Origin: Ligilactobacillus ubinensis | Lineage (GTDB): Bacteria; Bacillota; Bacilli; Lactobacillales; Lactobacillaceae | Assembly: GCF_024160875.1 (NCBI RefSeq) | Contig: NZ_JAIULA010000021.1 | Span: 2,793-53,702, forward strand | Direction: 5' to 3' | DNA: 50,910 bases | In this document: in pieces, positions 43,796 to 50,910 of the stretch | How positions within the stretch are numbered: position 1 is the stretch's first letter | Layout: each line of letters opens with the position of its first letter | Translations under genes and position numbers: made by a program | The notes under the pieces: generated by a model | What the model was told of the DNA's origin: nothing | The model's input: the letters and a program-made list of their open reading frames with translations, nothing else | The model's database searches: none

Positions 43796-43813
43796 TTGTG
43801 AAAAGAAGCACAA
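43796..43813. promoter_or_regulatory. Crp/Fnr- or Rex-like palindrome upstream of arcA
   Basis: TTGTGA-AAAGAA-GCACAA. It differs by one base from TTGTGA-N6-TCACAA, the shape bound by Crp/Fnr-type regulators (ArcR of several Firmicutes is one), and resembles Rex boxes. It lies about 230 bases before the predicted arcA start site. Confidence 0.4.
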
Positions 43814-43870
43814 TCAATAACGATAAATAATTAAAATGAGCAATTTAATAAAAACTTTATAAAAAAATCT

Positions 43871-43955
43871 TTATACAAATTTTATACAAGCCGTTAATAA
43901 AAATAGTTGTTATTGACATTTTAATGAATAAAACTAAAAAATATACATTTGTATA
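43871..43955. promoter_or_regulatory. TTATACAAA-type repeats and palindrome upstream of arcA
   Basis: Direct repeats TTATACAAA (43871-43879) and TTATACAAG (43882-43890) are spaced 11 bases apart, one helical turn. The perfect palindrome TATACATTTGTATA (43942-43955) is made of the same half site. Candidate operators for ArgR or another arc regulator. The gap 43666-44064 contains no gene. Confidence 0.5.
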
Positions 43956-43997
43956 AATAACAGTTTTCTTAGTTAAAAAGTCTTGTTAAATAAAGGA

Positions 43998-44026
43998 TTG
44001 ACAACGCTTTCTCAGGTTAGTAACAT
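43998..44026 (+). promoter_or_regulatory. arcA promoter with overlapping cre-like site
   Basis: Perfect TTGACA (43998-44003), 17-base spacer, TAACAT (44021-44026). TGACAACGCTTTCT (43999-44012) matches the 14-base cre core TGNAANCGNWNNCW with one mismatch and covers the -35, so CcpA repression is expected. The leader to ATG 44065 is about 32 bases. Confidence 0.7.
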
Positions 44027-44064
44027 AGGCATGTAATAAAATTTATGCAGGATGGTGATTGAAA

Positions 44065-45297
44065 ATGGCAAGCCCAATTAATGTAAAATCAGAAATTGGA
44101 AAACTAAAAACGGTTATTTTAAAACGACCGGGAAAGGAAATTGAAAATATTACTCCAGAGACAATGCCAAGGTTATTATTTGATGACATTCCATATTTAC
44201 CAGTTGCTCAAAAAGAACATGATGAGTTTGCAGAAGTTTTAAGGGATACAGGAACAGAAGTACTTTATCTAGATGATTTAGTTGCAGAAGCACTTGTTGA
44301 TAAGAACGTGAGACAAGAATTCCTACAAAGAATAATTAACGAATCAGGTTATGAAAATAGTGAAATTTCGGGTTCTTTAAATGATTATTTAAATAGTTTT
44401 GATGTTCCAACAATGCTCGAACATATTATGCAAGGAGTTAGGAAAGATGAAGTTGAGATTAAATCATTAGATTTGAAAGAAGTGTCAACAGATCAAAGTT
44501 ATCCATTCCTAATGGATCCAATGCCTAACTTGTATTTTACGAGAGATCCAGCAGCTTCAATTGGTGAAGGATTGAGCATAAACCATATGACATTTAAAGC
44601 TAGACAAAGAGAATCATTATTTATGGAATATATAATAGCCCATAATAGTCGTTTTAAAGATAAAGGAGTAAATGTATGGCGAAACAGAAATCATGAAACA
44701 CGAATTGAAGGTGGAGATGAATTAGTATTAAATAATCACGTCTTAGCTATTGGTGTTTCACAGCGAACTTCTGCAGAAGCAATTCAAGATATCGCTAATA
44801 ATTTATTTAATGCTTCATCGGGATATGATACTGTGATTGCAATTAAAATACCACATAATCATGCAATGATGCATTTAGATACAGTTTTTACAATGATTAA
44901 CTATGATCAATTTACAGTTCACCCTGCTATTTTAACTGAGGATGGTCAAGTAGACAGTTGGATTTTACATCCATCCGAAAATGGTGTGTCAATTGAACAT
45001 CATCGTGATTTAAAAGAGGTACTTAAAAAGGCACTAGATCTAGATGATTTAGATTTAATACCAACAGGGAATGGCGATCCAATTGTAGCCCCAAGAGAGC
45101 AATGGAATGATGGATCGAACACCTTAGCAATTGCACCAGGCGAGGTTGTAACTTACAATCGAAATTATGTCTCAAATGAAGTTTTACGAAAACATGGCAT
45201 AAAAGTTCACGAAGTTCTATCAAGTGAGCTTTCTAGAGGACGTGGTGGTCCACGTTGTATGTCAATGCCTATATATAGAGAAGATTTAACAAAATAG
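44065..45297 (+). CDS. arcA: Arginine deiminase
   Basis: Hydrolyses L-arginine to citrulline and ammonia, the first step of the energy- and alkali-yielding ADI pathway. 410 residues. Catalytic elements are the [13 protein letters not shown] loop, [15 protein letters not shown] and the nucleophile Cys 398 in [11 protein letters not shown]. The frame is open from a TTG at 44059, but AGGATGGTG sits 7 bases before ATG 44065, and [14 protein letters not shown] is the usual N-terminus. It is first in the arc operon, 25 bases before arcB. Likely induced by arginine and repressed by glucose through the cre-like site. Confidence 0.98.
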   Translation: MASPINVKSEIGKLKTVILKRPGKEIENITPETMPRLLFDDIPYLPVAQKEHDEFAEVLRDTGTEVLYLDDLVAEALVDKNVRQEFLQRIINESGYENSEISGSLNDYLNSFDVPTMLEHIMQGVRKDEVEIKSLDLKEVSTDQSYPFLMDPMPNLYFTRDPAASIGEGLSINHMTFKARQRESLFMEYIIAHNSRFKDKGVNVWRNRNHETRIEGGDELVLNNHVLAIGVSQRTSAEAIQDIANNLFNASSGYDTVIAIKIPHNHAMMHLDTVFTMINYDQFTVHPAILTEDGQVDSWILHPSENGVSIEHHRDLKEVLKKALDLDDLDLIPTGNGDPIVAPREQWNDGSNTLAIAPGEVVTYNRNYVSNEVLRKHGIKVHEVLSSELSRGRGGPRCMSMPIYREDLTK

Positions 45298-45322
45298 ATT
45301 AATTATAAAAGGAGCGAATATT

Positions 45323-46321
45323 ATGTTTAATGTACGTAATAAAGATTATCTAACACTTATGGACTATACACCACGTCAAATGGAATATCTATTAAATTTA
45401 TCGGAAGATTTGAAAAAAGCAAAATATACAGGAACTGAACAACAAAAACTTAAGGGCAAAAATATCGCATTGATTTTTGAAAAAAGTTCAACAAGAACTA
45501 GGTGTTCATTTGAAGTTGCTGCATATGACCAAGGAGCTCATGTTACATATCTGGGACCATCAGGAAGTCATATGGGTTACAAAGAATCCGTTAAAGATAC
45601 AGCTAGAGTACTAGGTGGAATGTACGATGGAATTGAATATCGAGGATTTTCACAAAGAACAGTAGAAACATTGGCTGAATACTCTGGTGTTCCAGTATGG
45701 AATGGCTTGACGGATGAAGATCATCCAACACAAGTATTAGCTGATTTCTTAACAGCTAAAGAGGTTTTAAAGAAAGAATACAAAGACATTAAATTTGCTT
45801 TTGTTGGTGATGGACAAGATAACGTGTCAAACGCTTTGATGATGGGAGCGGCCAAGATGGGAATGACATACCATGTAATTTGTCCAAAGGAATTAAATCC
45901 ATCAAATGAATTAATTCAAAAAGTAAACGAAATAGCTGAAAAAACAGGAGCACATATTGAAGTATTCAATGATATTGATGCAGGAGTAGACGGAGTAGAT
46001 GTAATATATGCTGATGTTTGGGTATCAATGGGTGAACCAGATAGTGTTTGGGAAGAAAGAATTAAATTATTAAAACCATATCAGGTGAATAAGGAATTAA
46101 TGAAAAAAACAAATAATCCAAATACAATATTTGAACATTGTTTACCAGCCTTCCATAACACGGAAACAGGAGTCGGTAAAAAGATTGCAGATAAATATGG
46201 TATCACAGAAATGGAAGTAACAGATGAAGTATTTGAAAGCAGTCAGTCAGTTGTATTTCAAGAAGCAGAAAATCGTATGCACACAATTAAAGCGATAATG
46301 GTGGCTACATTGGGTGAATAA
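45323..46321 (+). CDS. arcB: Ornithine carbamoyltransferase (catabolic)
   Basis: Splits citrulline with phosphate into ornithine and carbamoyl phosphate in the catabolic direction. 332 residues with the carbamoyl-phosphate site [16 protein letters not shown], the conserved [11 protein letters not shown], the ornithine site region VWVSMGE and the [14 protein letters not shown] loop. ATG 45323 after AAAAGGAGCGAATATT, 25 bases after arcA. Position in the arc operon indicates the catabolic rather than biosynthetic enzyme. Confidence 0.97.
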   Translation: MFNVRNKDYLTLMDYTPRQMEYLLNLSEDLKKAKYTGTEQQKLKGKNIALIFEKSSTRTRCSFEVAAYDQGAHVTYLGPSGSHMGYKESVKDTARVLGGMYDGIEYRGFSQRTVETLAEYSGVPVWNGLTDEDHPTQVLADFLTAKEVLKKEYKDIKFAFVGDGQDNVSNALMMGAAKMGMTYHVICPKELNPSNELIQKVNEIAEKTGAHIEVFNDIDAGVDGVDVIYADVWVSMGEPDSVWEERIKLLKPYQVNKELMKKTNNPNTIFEHCLPAFHNTETGVGKKIADKYGITEMEVTDEVFESSQSVVFQEAENRMHTIKAIMVATLGE

Positions 46322-46344
46322 CATAATTACTAGGAGGAGTGAAA

Positions 46345-47283
46345 ATGAAGAAAATAGTTGTAGCATTAGGAGGAAATGCAATTTTATCCAAAGATGCTAG
46401 TGCTGATTCACAACAAGCTGCCATTTTAAAAACAGCTAAAGTTTTAGCTGAATTTATAAAAAAAGGACACAAACTTGTTATAGTTCACGGAAACGGTCCA
46501 CAAGTTGGAAATTTGTTATTACAACAGGTAGCGGGCAGCACGGAAAAAAACCCGGTTATGCCATTAGATACAATTGGTGCAATGACAGAAGGTAGTATAG
46601 GGTATTGGTTACAGAAATCCTTAAGGCAAGTATTACAAGCTGAAAATATTGATAAAACTGTAGCAACTGTGGTTACGGAAACAGAAGTTTTACCAGATGA
46701 CCCAGCTTTTAGTAATCCAACTAAACCAATTGGCCCTTTTTATACTAGAGAAGAAGCTTTAAAAGAAGAAAAAAGCAATCCCACATACACATTTGTAGAG
46801 GATTCCGGTCGTGGCTATAGGCGAGTTGTTGCTTCTCCTATTCCAACCAAAATTATTGAGTATCCAGTTGTTTCGATGATGTTGGAAAATGATATGATTC
46901 CAATCGCAGCTGGTGGTGGTGGTATTCCAGTATCTCAAAGTAGTGATGGTAAATATATTGGAAAAGAGGCTGTTGTTGATAAAGATTACGGTGCATCAAA
47001 ATTAGCAACTAGTATTCATGCCGATGAATTAATTATTTTGACAGCTGTTGATTATGTATACGTTAATTTTAATAAACCAAATCAAAAAGCTCTTACACAA
47101 ATTAAAGTTGATGAATTAAAAAAATACATTGCAGAAAATCAATTTGCAGCCGGAAGTATGTTACCTAAGATTAATGCAGCAATTGAATTTGTAGAACAAA
47201 CAGGTGGAACAGCTGTTATTACCTCGTTGGATAAAGTAAACGAATTGTTAGATAAAGGAATTGGAACTAAAATAACAGCTTAA
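46345..47283 (+). CDS. arcC: Carbamate kinase
   Basis: Transfers phosphate from carbamoyl phosphate to ADP, yielding ATP, ammonia and CO2. 312 residues of the amino-acid-kinase fold: KIVVALGGNAIL, VIVHGNGPQVGNLLLQ, GYRRVVASPIPTKI, ILTAVDYVYVNF and FAAGSMLPKINAAIEF. The frame opens at GTG 46339, within the ribosome site. ATG 46345, 6-7 bases after AGGAGG, is the better start. A hairpin lies between arcC and arcD. Confidence 0.97.
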   Translation: MKKIVVALGGNAILSKDASADSQQAAILKTAKVLAEFIKKGHKLVIVHGNGPQVGNLLLQQVAGSTEKNPVMPLDTIGAMTEGSIGYWLQKSLRQVLQAENIDKTVATVVTETEVLPDDPAFSNPTKPIGPFYTREEALKEEKSNPTYTFVEDSGRGYRRVVASPIPTKIIEYPVVSMMLENDMIPIAAGGGGIPVSQSSDGKYIGKEAVVDKDYGASKLATSIHADELIILTAVDYVYVNFNKPNQKALTQIKVDELKKYIAENQFAAGSMLPKINAAIEFVEQTGGTAVITSLDKVNELLDKGIGTKITA

Positions 47284-47315
47284 CATATATGAGTAGATAA
47301 ATAAGTTAATTGGAT

Positions 47316-47366
47316 GGAGATCAGGTGAGTGAATGTTTTAGTTAGAACTTGATCTTCTTTTTTAGA
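47316..47366 (+). terminator. Hairpin between arcC and arcD
   Basis: GAGATCAGGT (from 47318) pairs with ACTTGATCTTC (47347-47357) with G-U pairs, followed by TTTTTTAG. Incomplete termination here would lower arcD expression relative to arcABC. Confidence 0.65.
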
Positions 47367-47384
47367 TTAGGGAAGTGAAAACTT

Positions 47385-48809
47385 ATGAAAGATGATAAAT
47401 TAAATTTAACAGCCTTAGTGGGTTTAGTTGTTGGTTCAATTATCGGTGGTGGAATATTCAACTTAATGAGTGATATGGCATCTTCTGCTTCAGCAGGATC
47501 AATTATTTTAGGCTGGATTATTACTGCTGTCGGAATGGTGATGCTTGCCTTATGTTTTCAGAATTTGAATATGAAGCGACCAGACTTAAATGCAGGTATT
47601 TATAGTTATGCTGAAGCAGGATTTGGTAAGTATATGGGATTCAATTCCGCATGGGGATATTGGATTTCAGCTTGGTTAGGAAATGTAGGGTATGCTACTT
47701 TATTAATGAGCTCTGTAGCATATTTTATGCCAATATTTAAAGATGGGCAAAATCTTTACTCAATCATTGTAGCATCGATAATTTTATGGGGTTGTCATTT
47801 TTTGATTTTGCAAGGAACAAAGTCTGCTTCATTTATTAATACAGTGTTAACAATTGCAAAACTAATTCCTATCGGAATATTTTTAGTGGTAATGTTTATT
47901 TCGTTTAAATTAGGCGTTTTTACAACAGACTTTTGGGGTACTGTTTCAGGAAACTTTGAATTAAAACCGGTATTATCACAAGTTAAAGGAACAATGTTGG
48001 TAACAGTTTGGGTGTTTATTGGAATAGAAGGAGCTGTTCTTTTTTCTGGAAGAGCTAAAAAAAGATCTGATGTTGGAAAGGCTACAATCTTAGGTATTGT
48101 TACAGTTATTTTAATATATATGTTAGTAACATTACTATCATTAGGTGTAATGACAAGACCAGAACTAGCTAAACTTCGTCAACCAGCAATGGCATATTTA
48201 TTACAATCAATTGTTGGAAAATGGGGGGCAGTCCTTGTAAATTTAGGTTTAATTATTTCAGTTGTAGGTGCATGGCTATCATGGACAATGTTTGCTGGAC
48301 AATTGCCTTATGAAGCAGCTAAAAATGAAACATTCCCTAAGTTTTTTGCAAAAGAAAATAGGAATGGAGCACCTGTTAATTCATTACTAGTTACAAATAT
48401 ACTAATTCAAATTTTCTTTTTTACCTATTTGATATCAAGTAGTGCGTATAACTTTTTCTATTCTTTGGCTAGTTCAGCTATTCTTATTCCATATGCATTT
48501 TCAGGATTCTATCAATTGAAATACTCTTTAAAAGAAGACAAAGAAGTTCCTGGAAGAACAATAAATATTATTATTGGAATAATTGCTAGTATCTATGCAT
48601 GTTGGTTAGTTTATGCTGCTGGAATGAAATATTTATTGCTTACGACAGTTTTATTTGCACCAGGGATGGCTTTTTATTATGTGATGCAAAAAAAGGATAA
48701 TCACGAAGAACATGCTTTCTCGAAAAGAGAATTATTAATATCCATTCTAATACTAGTTTGTGCTCTATGTGCGCTTTATTTAATTTTTACAGGAAAAATA
48801 ACATTTTAA
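47385..48809 (+). CDS. arcD: Arginine/ornithine antiporter
   Basis: A 474-residue APC-superfamily exchanger with about 12-13 helices that brings in arginine for ornithine without energy cost, completing the ADI pathway. The N-terminus (ALVGLVVGSIIGGGIFNL) carries the helix 1 substrate-binding glycine motif. Further on are WGYWISAWLGNVGYATLLM and VFIGIEGAVLFSGRAKKRSDVGKA, typical of ArcD/LysP-type antiporters. ATG 47385 after GGGAAGTGAAAACTT. It resembles the gene at 49391 along the whole length. Confidence 0.93.
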   Translation: MKDDKLNLTALVGLVVGSIIGGGIFNLMSDMASSASAGSIILGWIITAVGMVMLALCFQNLNMKRPDLNAGIYSYAEAGFGKYMGFNSAWGYWISAWLGNVGYATLLMSSVAYFMPIFKDGQNLYSIIVASIILWGCHFLILQGTKSASFINTVLTIAKLIPIGIFLVVMFISFKLGVFTTDFWGTVSGNFELKPVLSQVKGTMLVTVWVFIGIEGAVLFSGRAKKRSDVGKATILGIVTVILIYMLVTLLSLGVMTRPELAKLRQPAMAYLLQSIVGKWGAVLVNLGLIISVVGAWLSWTMFAGQLPYEAAKNETFPKFFAKENRNGAPVNSLLVTNILIQIFFFTYLISSSAYNFFYSLASSAILIPYAFSGFYQLKYSLKEDKEVPGRTINIIIGIIASIYACWLVYAAGMKYLLLTTVLFAPGMAFYYVMQKKDNHEEHAFSKRELLISILILVCALCALYLIFTGKITF

Positions 48810-48850
48810 TTACTTATTTTCTAAATTTTTAAAGCAAAGGAATGGTTATT

Positions 48851-49315
48851 TTGAAGCGAGACAAGCGAAGAAAGTTTATTGAACTAATAATTGTGCAAAA
48901 CAAGGTTTCTACTCAAGAGGAATTAATAAATTTACTTAAGGAAAATGGAATTGAAACAACACAAGCAACTGTTTCAAGAGATATTCGAGAACTTAGCATT
49001 ATAAAAGAGAGAGATGATAGCGGTAAAATCTGTTATAGACAACAGCGGGTAGATAAAAGAAAAGAAATTGAAAAATTATATCAAGCAATCGAGTTGTATG
49101 TATATAGTATACAATGTATTGAATGCATAAACGTAGTACATACTAGTCCAAATTATGCAAATGTTATAACAGCTATTTTAGATGGTGTTGAGCTAGTAGA
49201 GATTGTTGGCAGTATCGCAGGATATGATACAATATTTATTATTAGTAAAAATCAATCGGACGCAGATACTATAAACAAGCTTTTTAAAAAACATATTGAT
49301 GCAATGTTGCAGTAA
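48851..49315 (+). CDS. argR: ArgR-family arginine regulator with altered effector motif
   Basis: A 154-residue ArgR/AhrC-type protein. The N-terminal winged helix (about 1-60) has ETTQATVSRDIREL with the Ser-Arg DNA-contact pair. The C-terminal oligomerisation domain (about 80-150) has NVITAILDGVELVEIVGSIAGYDTIF. In arginine-sensing ArgR this motif is GTIAGDD, whose two aspartates contact arginine; here Tyr 125 replaces the first and Asp 126 is kept. It may need another ArgR partner or sense differently. The ATG at 48842 abuts AAAGGA, so TTG 48851 with 9-10-base spacing and the usual MKRDKRRKFIEL start is preferred. The gene lies between the two antiporter genes. Confidence 0.93.
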   Translation: MKRDKRRKFIELIIVQNKVSTQEELINLLKENGIETTQATVSRDIRELSIIKERDDSGKICYRQQRVDKRKEIEKLYQAIELYVYSIQCIECINVVHTSPNYANVITAILDGVELVEIVGSIAGYDTIFIISKNQSDADTINKLFKKHIDAMLQ

Positions 49316-49340
49316 TAAAAAAATGTACTGTGTTCAGTAG

Positions 49341-49375
49341 AGCTGTGATCAAAAAATGTTCACAGCTTTATTTAT
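49341..49375 (+). terminator. Hairpin between argR and arcD2
   Basis: AGCTGTGA (49341-49348) and TCACAGCT (49360-49367) form a perfect stem followed by the weak T stretch TTATTTAT. Probably a partial terminator. Confidence 0.55.
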
Positions 49376-49390
49376 GGAAAGGATATATTG

Positions 49391-50800
49391 ATGAAAAAAA
49401 AAGCTAAATCCAAGAAATTAGGATTAATTCCACTAGTCTCTATTGTTATAACATCAGCTTTAGGTTCAGGCATTTTTACTATAAATACAGTTCTTGCCAA
49501 AAGTGCAACAGCAGGTTCAATCATATTAGCATGGATTATAGTTGGAGTAGGAATACTTATGTTGGCTTTGTCTATAAATAATTTAGCTTTAAAACAGGCT
49601 GATTTACAAGGAATCTTTTCGTATGCACAAAATGGTTTTGGAGATTTTATAGGCTTTTTAAGTGGCTGGGGGTATTGGTTATCTGCATGTCTTGGAAACG
49701 TAGCATTTGCTATAATTCTAATGAGTTCTTTTGGCTTTTTTTCTTCAATATTTAAATCAGGTCAAAATCTAATTTCAATTGTAACAGCTAGTGTTATTTT
49801 ATGGATATTAATTTTTGTAGTTATTCGAGGAGTAGAAAGCGCAGCAATTTTAAATACAATTATTACCTTTTGTAAGTTAGTCCCTTTAATATGCCTAATT
49901 GTGGCATGTATATATAATTTTAAATTTGGCTTATTTAATAACAACTTGTGGATGGAAAAGGGGACATTAGGTGGAAAGATTACCTTATATGAAGTTTGGA
50001 ATCAGGTCAAGACATGCATGTTAACTATGGTTTGGGTTTTCGTTGGAATAGAAGGTGCTACAACTATGTCCGGACGTGCTAAAAAGAAAAAAGATACAGG
50101 TAAGGCAACTATCATTGGTATGCTTAGTTTATTAAGCCTATACGTTTTAGCATCAATTTTGCCATATGGATACTTGAGTAGACAGGAAATTTTAAGTTTT
50201 TCACAGCCAACTTCGCTATATATTTTTAAAGAAATGGTTGGAGATTGGGGCGCCCCCTTTATAGGTATTGGGATTATTATCTCAATTTTAGGAGCGTGGT
50301 TATCGTGGACGATGCTTCCAGCTGAAACTACTAGCATTATGGCTAAAAACAAATTGTTACCAAATTGCTTTGCAAAGGTTAACAGATATGGGGCGCCAAC
50401 TCTTTCGTTAATAACAGAAGCAATTATGTGTCAAATATTTTTAATTATCGTTTATTTCTCTGAAAATGCATACAATTTAGCATATTCATTATGCACTTCA
50501 TCTATAATAGTATGCTATTGTTTAGTGGGACTTTATCAAATAAAGATATCACTAAAAAGTAAAGAAGTGAAAAATGTAGTTATTGGAGCTGTAGCAGCAA
50601 TATTTCAATTATTAGTGCTGTGTTTGGTAGGGCTAAAATATTTATTATTTTGCTTTGTTGCATATTTGCCCGGGCTGATATTATTTATTTGGAATAGGAA
50701 AAACAATAAAATTAGTTATACTAAAGCTGAATTAATTGGAATTGCGGCTCTTATTATGATTGGAATATATGGGATAACCTTGATACCTAGCTTTCTTTAA
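49391..50800 (+). CDS. Second arginine/ornithine antiporter-like APC transporter
   Basis: A 469-residue APC-family exchanger that parallels arcD: VSIVITSALGSGIFTINT for helix 1, GWGYWLSACLGNVAFAIILM, VFVGIEGATTMSGRAKKKKDTGKA and SILGAWLSWTM. Helix 1 differs at the GGGIF motif (GSGIF here), so the substrate may differ (arginine, citrulline, ornithine, lysine or agmatine). ATG 49391, 8 bases after AAAGGA, is preferred over the adjacent TTG 49388. It closes the arc cluster before a strong terminator. Confidence 0.9.
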   Translation: MKKKAKSKKLGLIPLVSIVITSALGSGIFTINTVLAKSATAGSIILAWIIVGVGILMLALSINNLALKQADLQGIFSYAQNGFGDFIGFLSGWGYWLSACLGNVAFAIILMSSFGFFSSIFKSGQNLISIVTASVILWILIFVVIRGVESAAILNTIITFCKLVPLICLIVACIYNFKFGLFNNNLWMEKGTLGGKITLYEVWNQVKTCMLTMVWVFVGIEGATTMSGRAKKKKDTGKATIIGMLSLLSLYVLASILPYGYLSRQEILSFSQPTSLYIFKEMVGDWGAPFIGIGIIISILGAWLSWTMLPAETTSIMAKNKLLPNCFAKVNRYGAPTLSLITEAIMCQIFLIIVYFSENAYNLAYSLCTSSIIVCYCLVGLYQIKISLKSKEVKNVVIGAVAAIFQLLVLCLVGLKYLLFCFVAYLPGLILFIWNRKNNKISYTKAELIGIAALIMIGIYGITLIPSFL

Positions 50801-50842
50801 ATAGAGTTGTACTAATAAGTAAATAAATAGTTCAGTAAGCAT

Positions 50843-50868
50843 CCACCAGCATAGCTGGTGGCTTTTTT
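50843..50868 (+). terminator. Strong terminator after arcD2
   Basis: CCACCAGC (50843-50850) and GCTGGTGG (50854-50861) form a GC-rich 8-bp stem with a 3-base loop, followed by six T. Confidence 0.85.
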
Positions 50869-50910
50869 ATAGCCCTAGAAGGGCTTGGGCCAACGCAAAT
50901 AGCCCCTTTA
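50869..50910. other. Short hairpins at window edge, possible mobile-element end
   Basis: AGCCCT (50872-50877) pairs with AGGGCT around a short loop. ATAGCCCT and ATAGCCCC recur 30 bases apart, and the base composition is richer in GC than the surroundings. The look is that of the structured ends of IS200/IS605-type elements, but no transposase is in view. Confidence 0.3.

Noticed and set aside
43913-43918. Second TTGACA upstream of arcA
   Set aside because: No -10 at 16-18 bases; the next TATACA is 23 bases away.
1-50910. tRNA, rRNA, CRISPR array, prophage or toxin-antitoxin genes
   Set aside because: Looked for by eye on both strands; nothing recognisable was found. The repeats at 1-531 are coding, not CRISPR.

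Overview
The window is AT-rich, Gram-positive chromosomal DNA. AGGAGG-type ribosome sites, frequent TTG/GTG starts, a complete arginine deiminase (arc) operon, a methionine T-box, CcpA-type cre sites and a Wzx/Wzy surface-polysaccharide cluster point to a low-GC lactic acid bacterium. A Lactobacillaceae member such as Ligilactobacillus is my best guess, inferred from gene content and protein style only. I saw no tRNA, rRNA, CRISPR array, prophage or complete insertion sequence.

Layout. 1-2862: the 3' end of a gene for a repeat-rich cell-wall-binding protein, a GtrB-like membrane glycosyltransferase and a membrane-anchored GH43-like beta-propeller protein. 2987-6873: threonine synthesis, with thrC divergent from hom-thrB. 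6956-23288: a surface polysaccharide locus with UDP-galactopyranose mutase (glf), flippase, a polymerase-like protein, eight glycosyltransferase-type proteins (two of them paralogue pairs), a priming sugar-phosphate transferase and rmlACBD. A rhamnose- and galactofuranose-containing repeat unit is expected. No chain-length or tyrosine-kinase module lies in the window. 23376-27411: an MMPL/RND-type exporter divergent from a TetR regulator with a near-perfect operator candidate. 27595-28797: an acyltransferase-3 membrane protein.

29096-34043: gluconate catabolism (gntP-gntK-gnd on the minus strand) divergent from an RpiR-family regulator. A full-match cre lies between the predicted -10 and -35 of the gnt promoter. 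34364-39730: housekeeping and accessory genes, namely two DegV/FakB-like lipid-binding proteins, a Cof-type HAD phosphatase, a thioredoxin with a WCNPC site, a metal-dependent amidohydrolase and a PgpA-like protein. 39962-43665: a methionine-type T-box operon encoding a MetE-like methyltransferase, a MetQ/NlpA-like binding protein that lacks the lipobox cysteine, and a CapA-family metallophosphatase-like protein without a signal peptide. This is the least conventional gene combination here.

44065-50800: arcA-arcB-arcC-arcD-argR-arcD2. The arcA promoter has a cre-like site over its -35 and several upstream palindromes and repeats. The ArgR protein has Tyr in place of the first Asp of the arginine-binding GTIAGDD motif. 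The last 70 bases hold a strong terminator and further short hairpins that may be the end of a mobile element.
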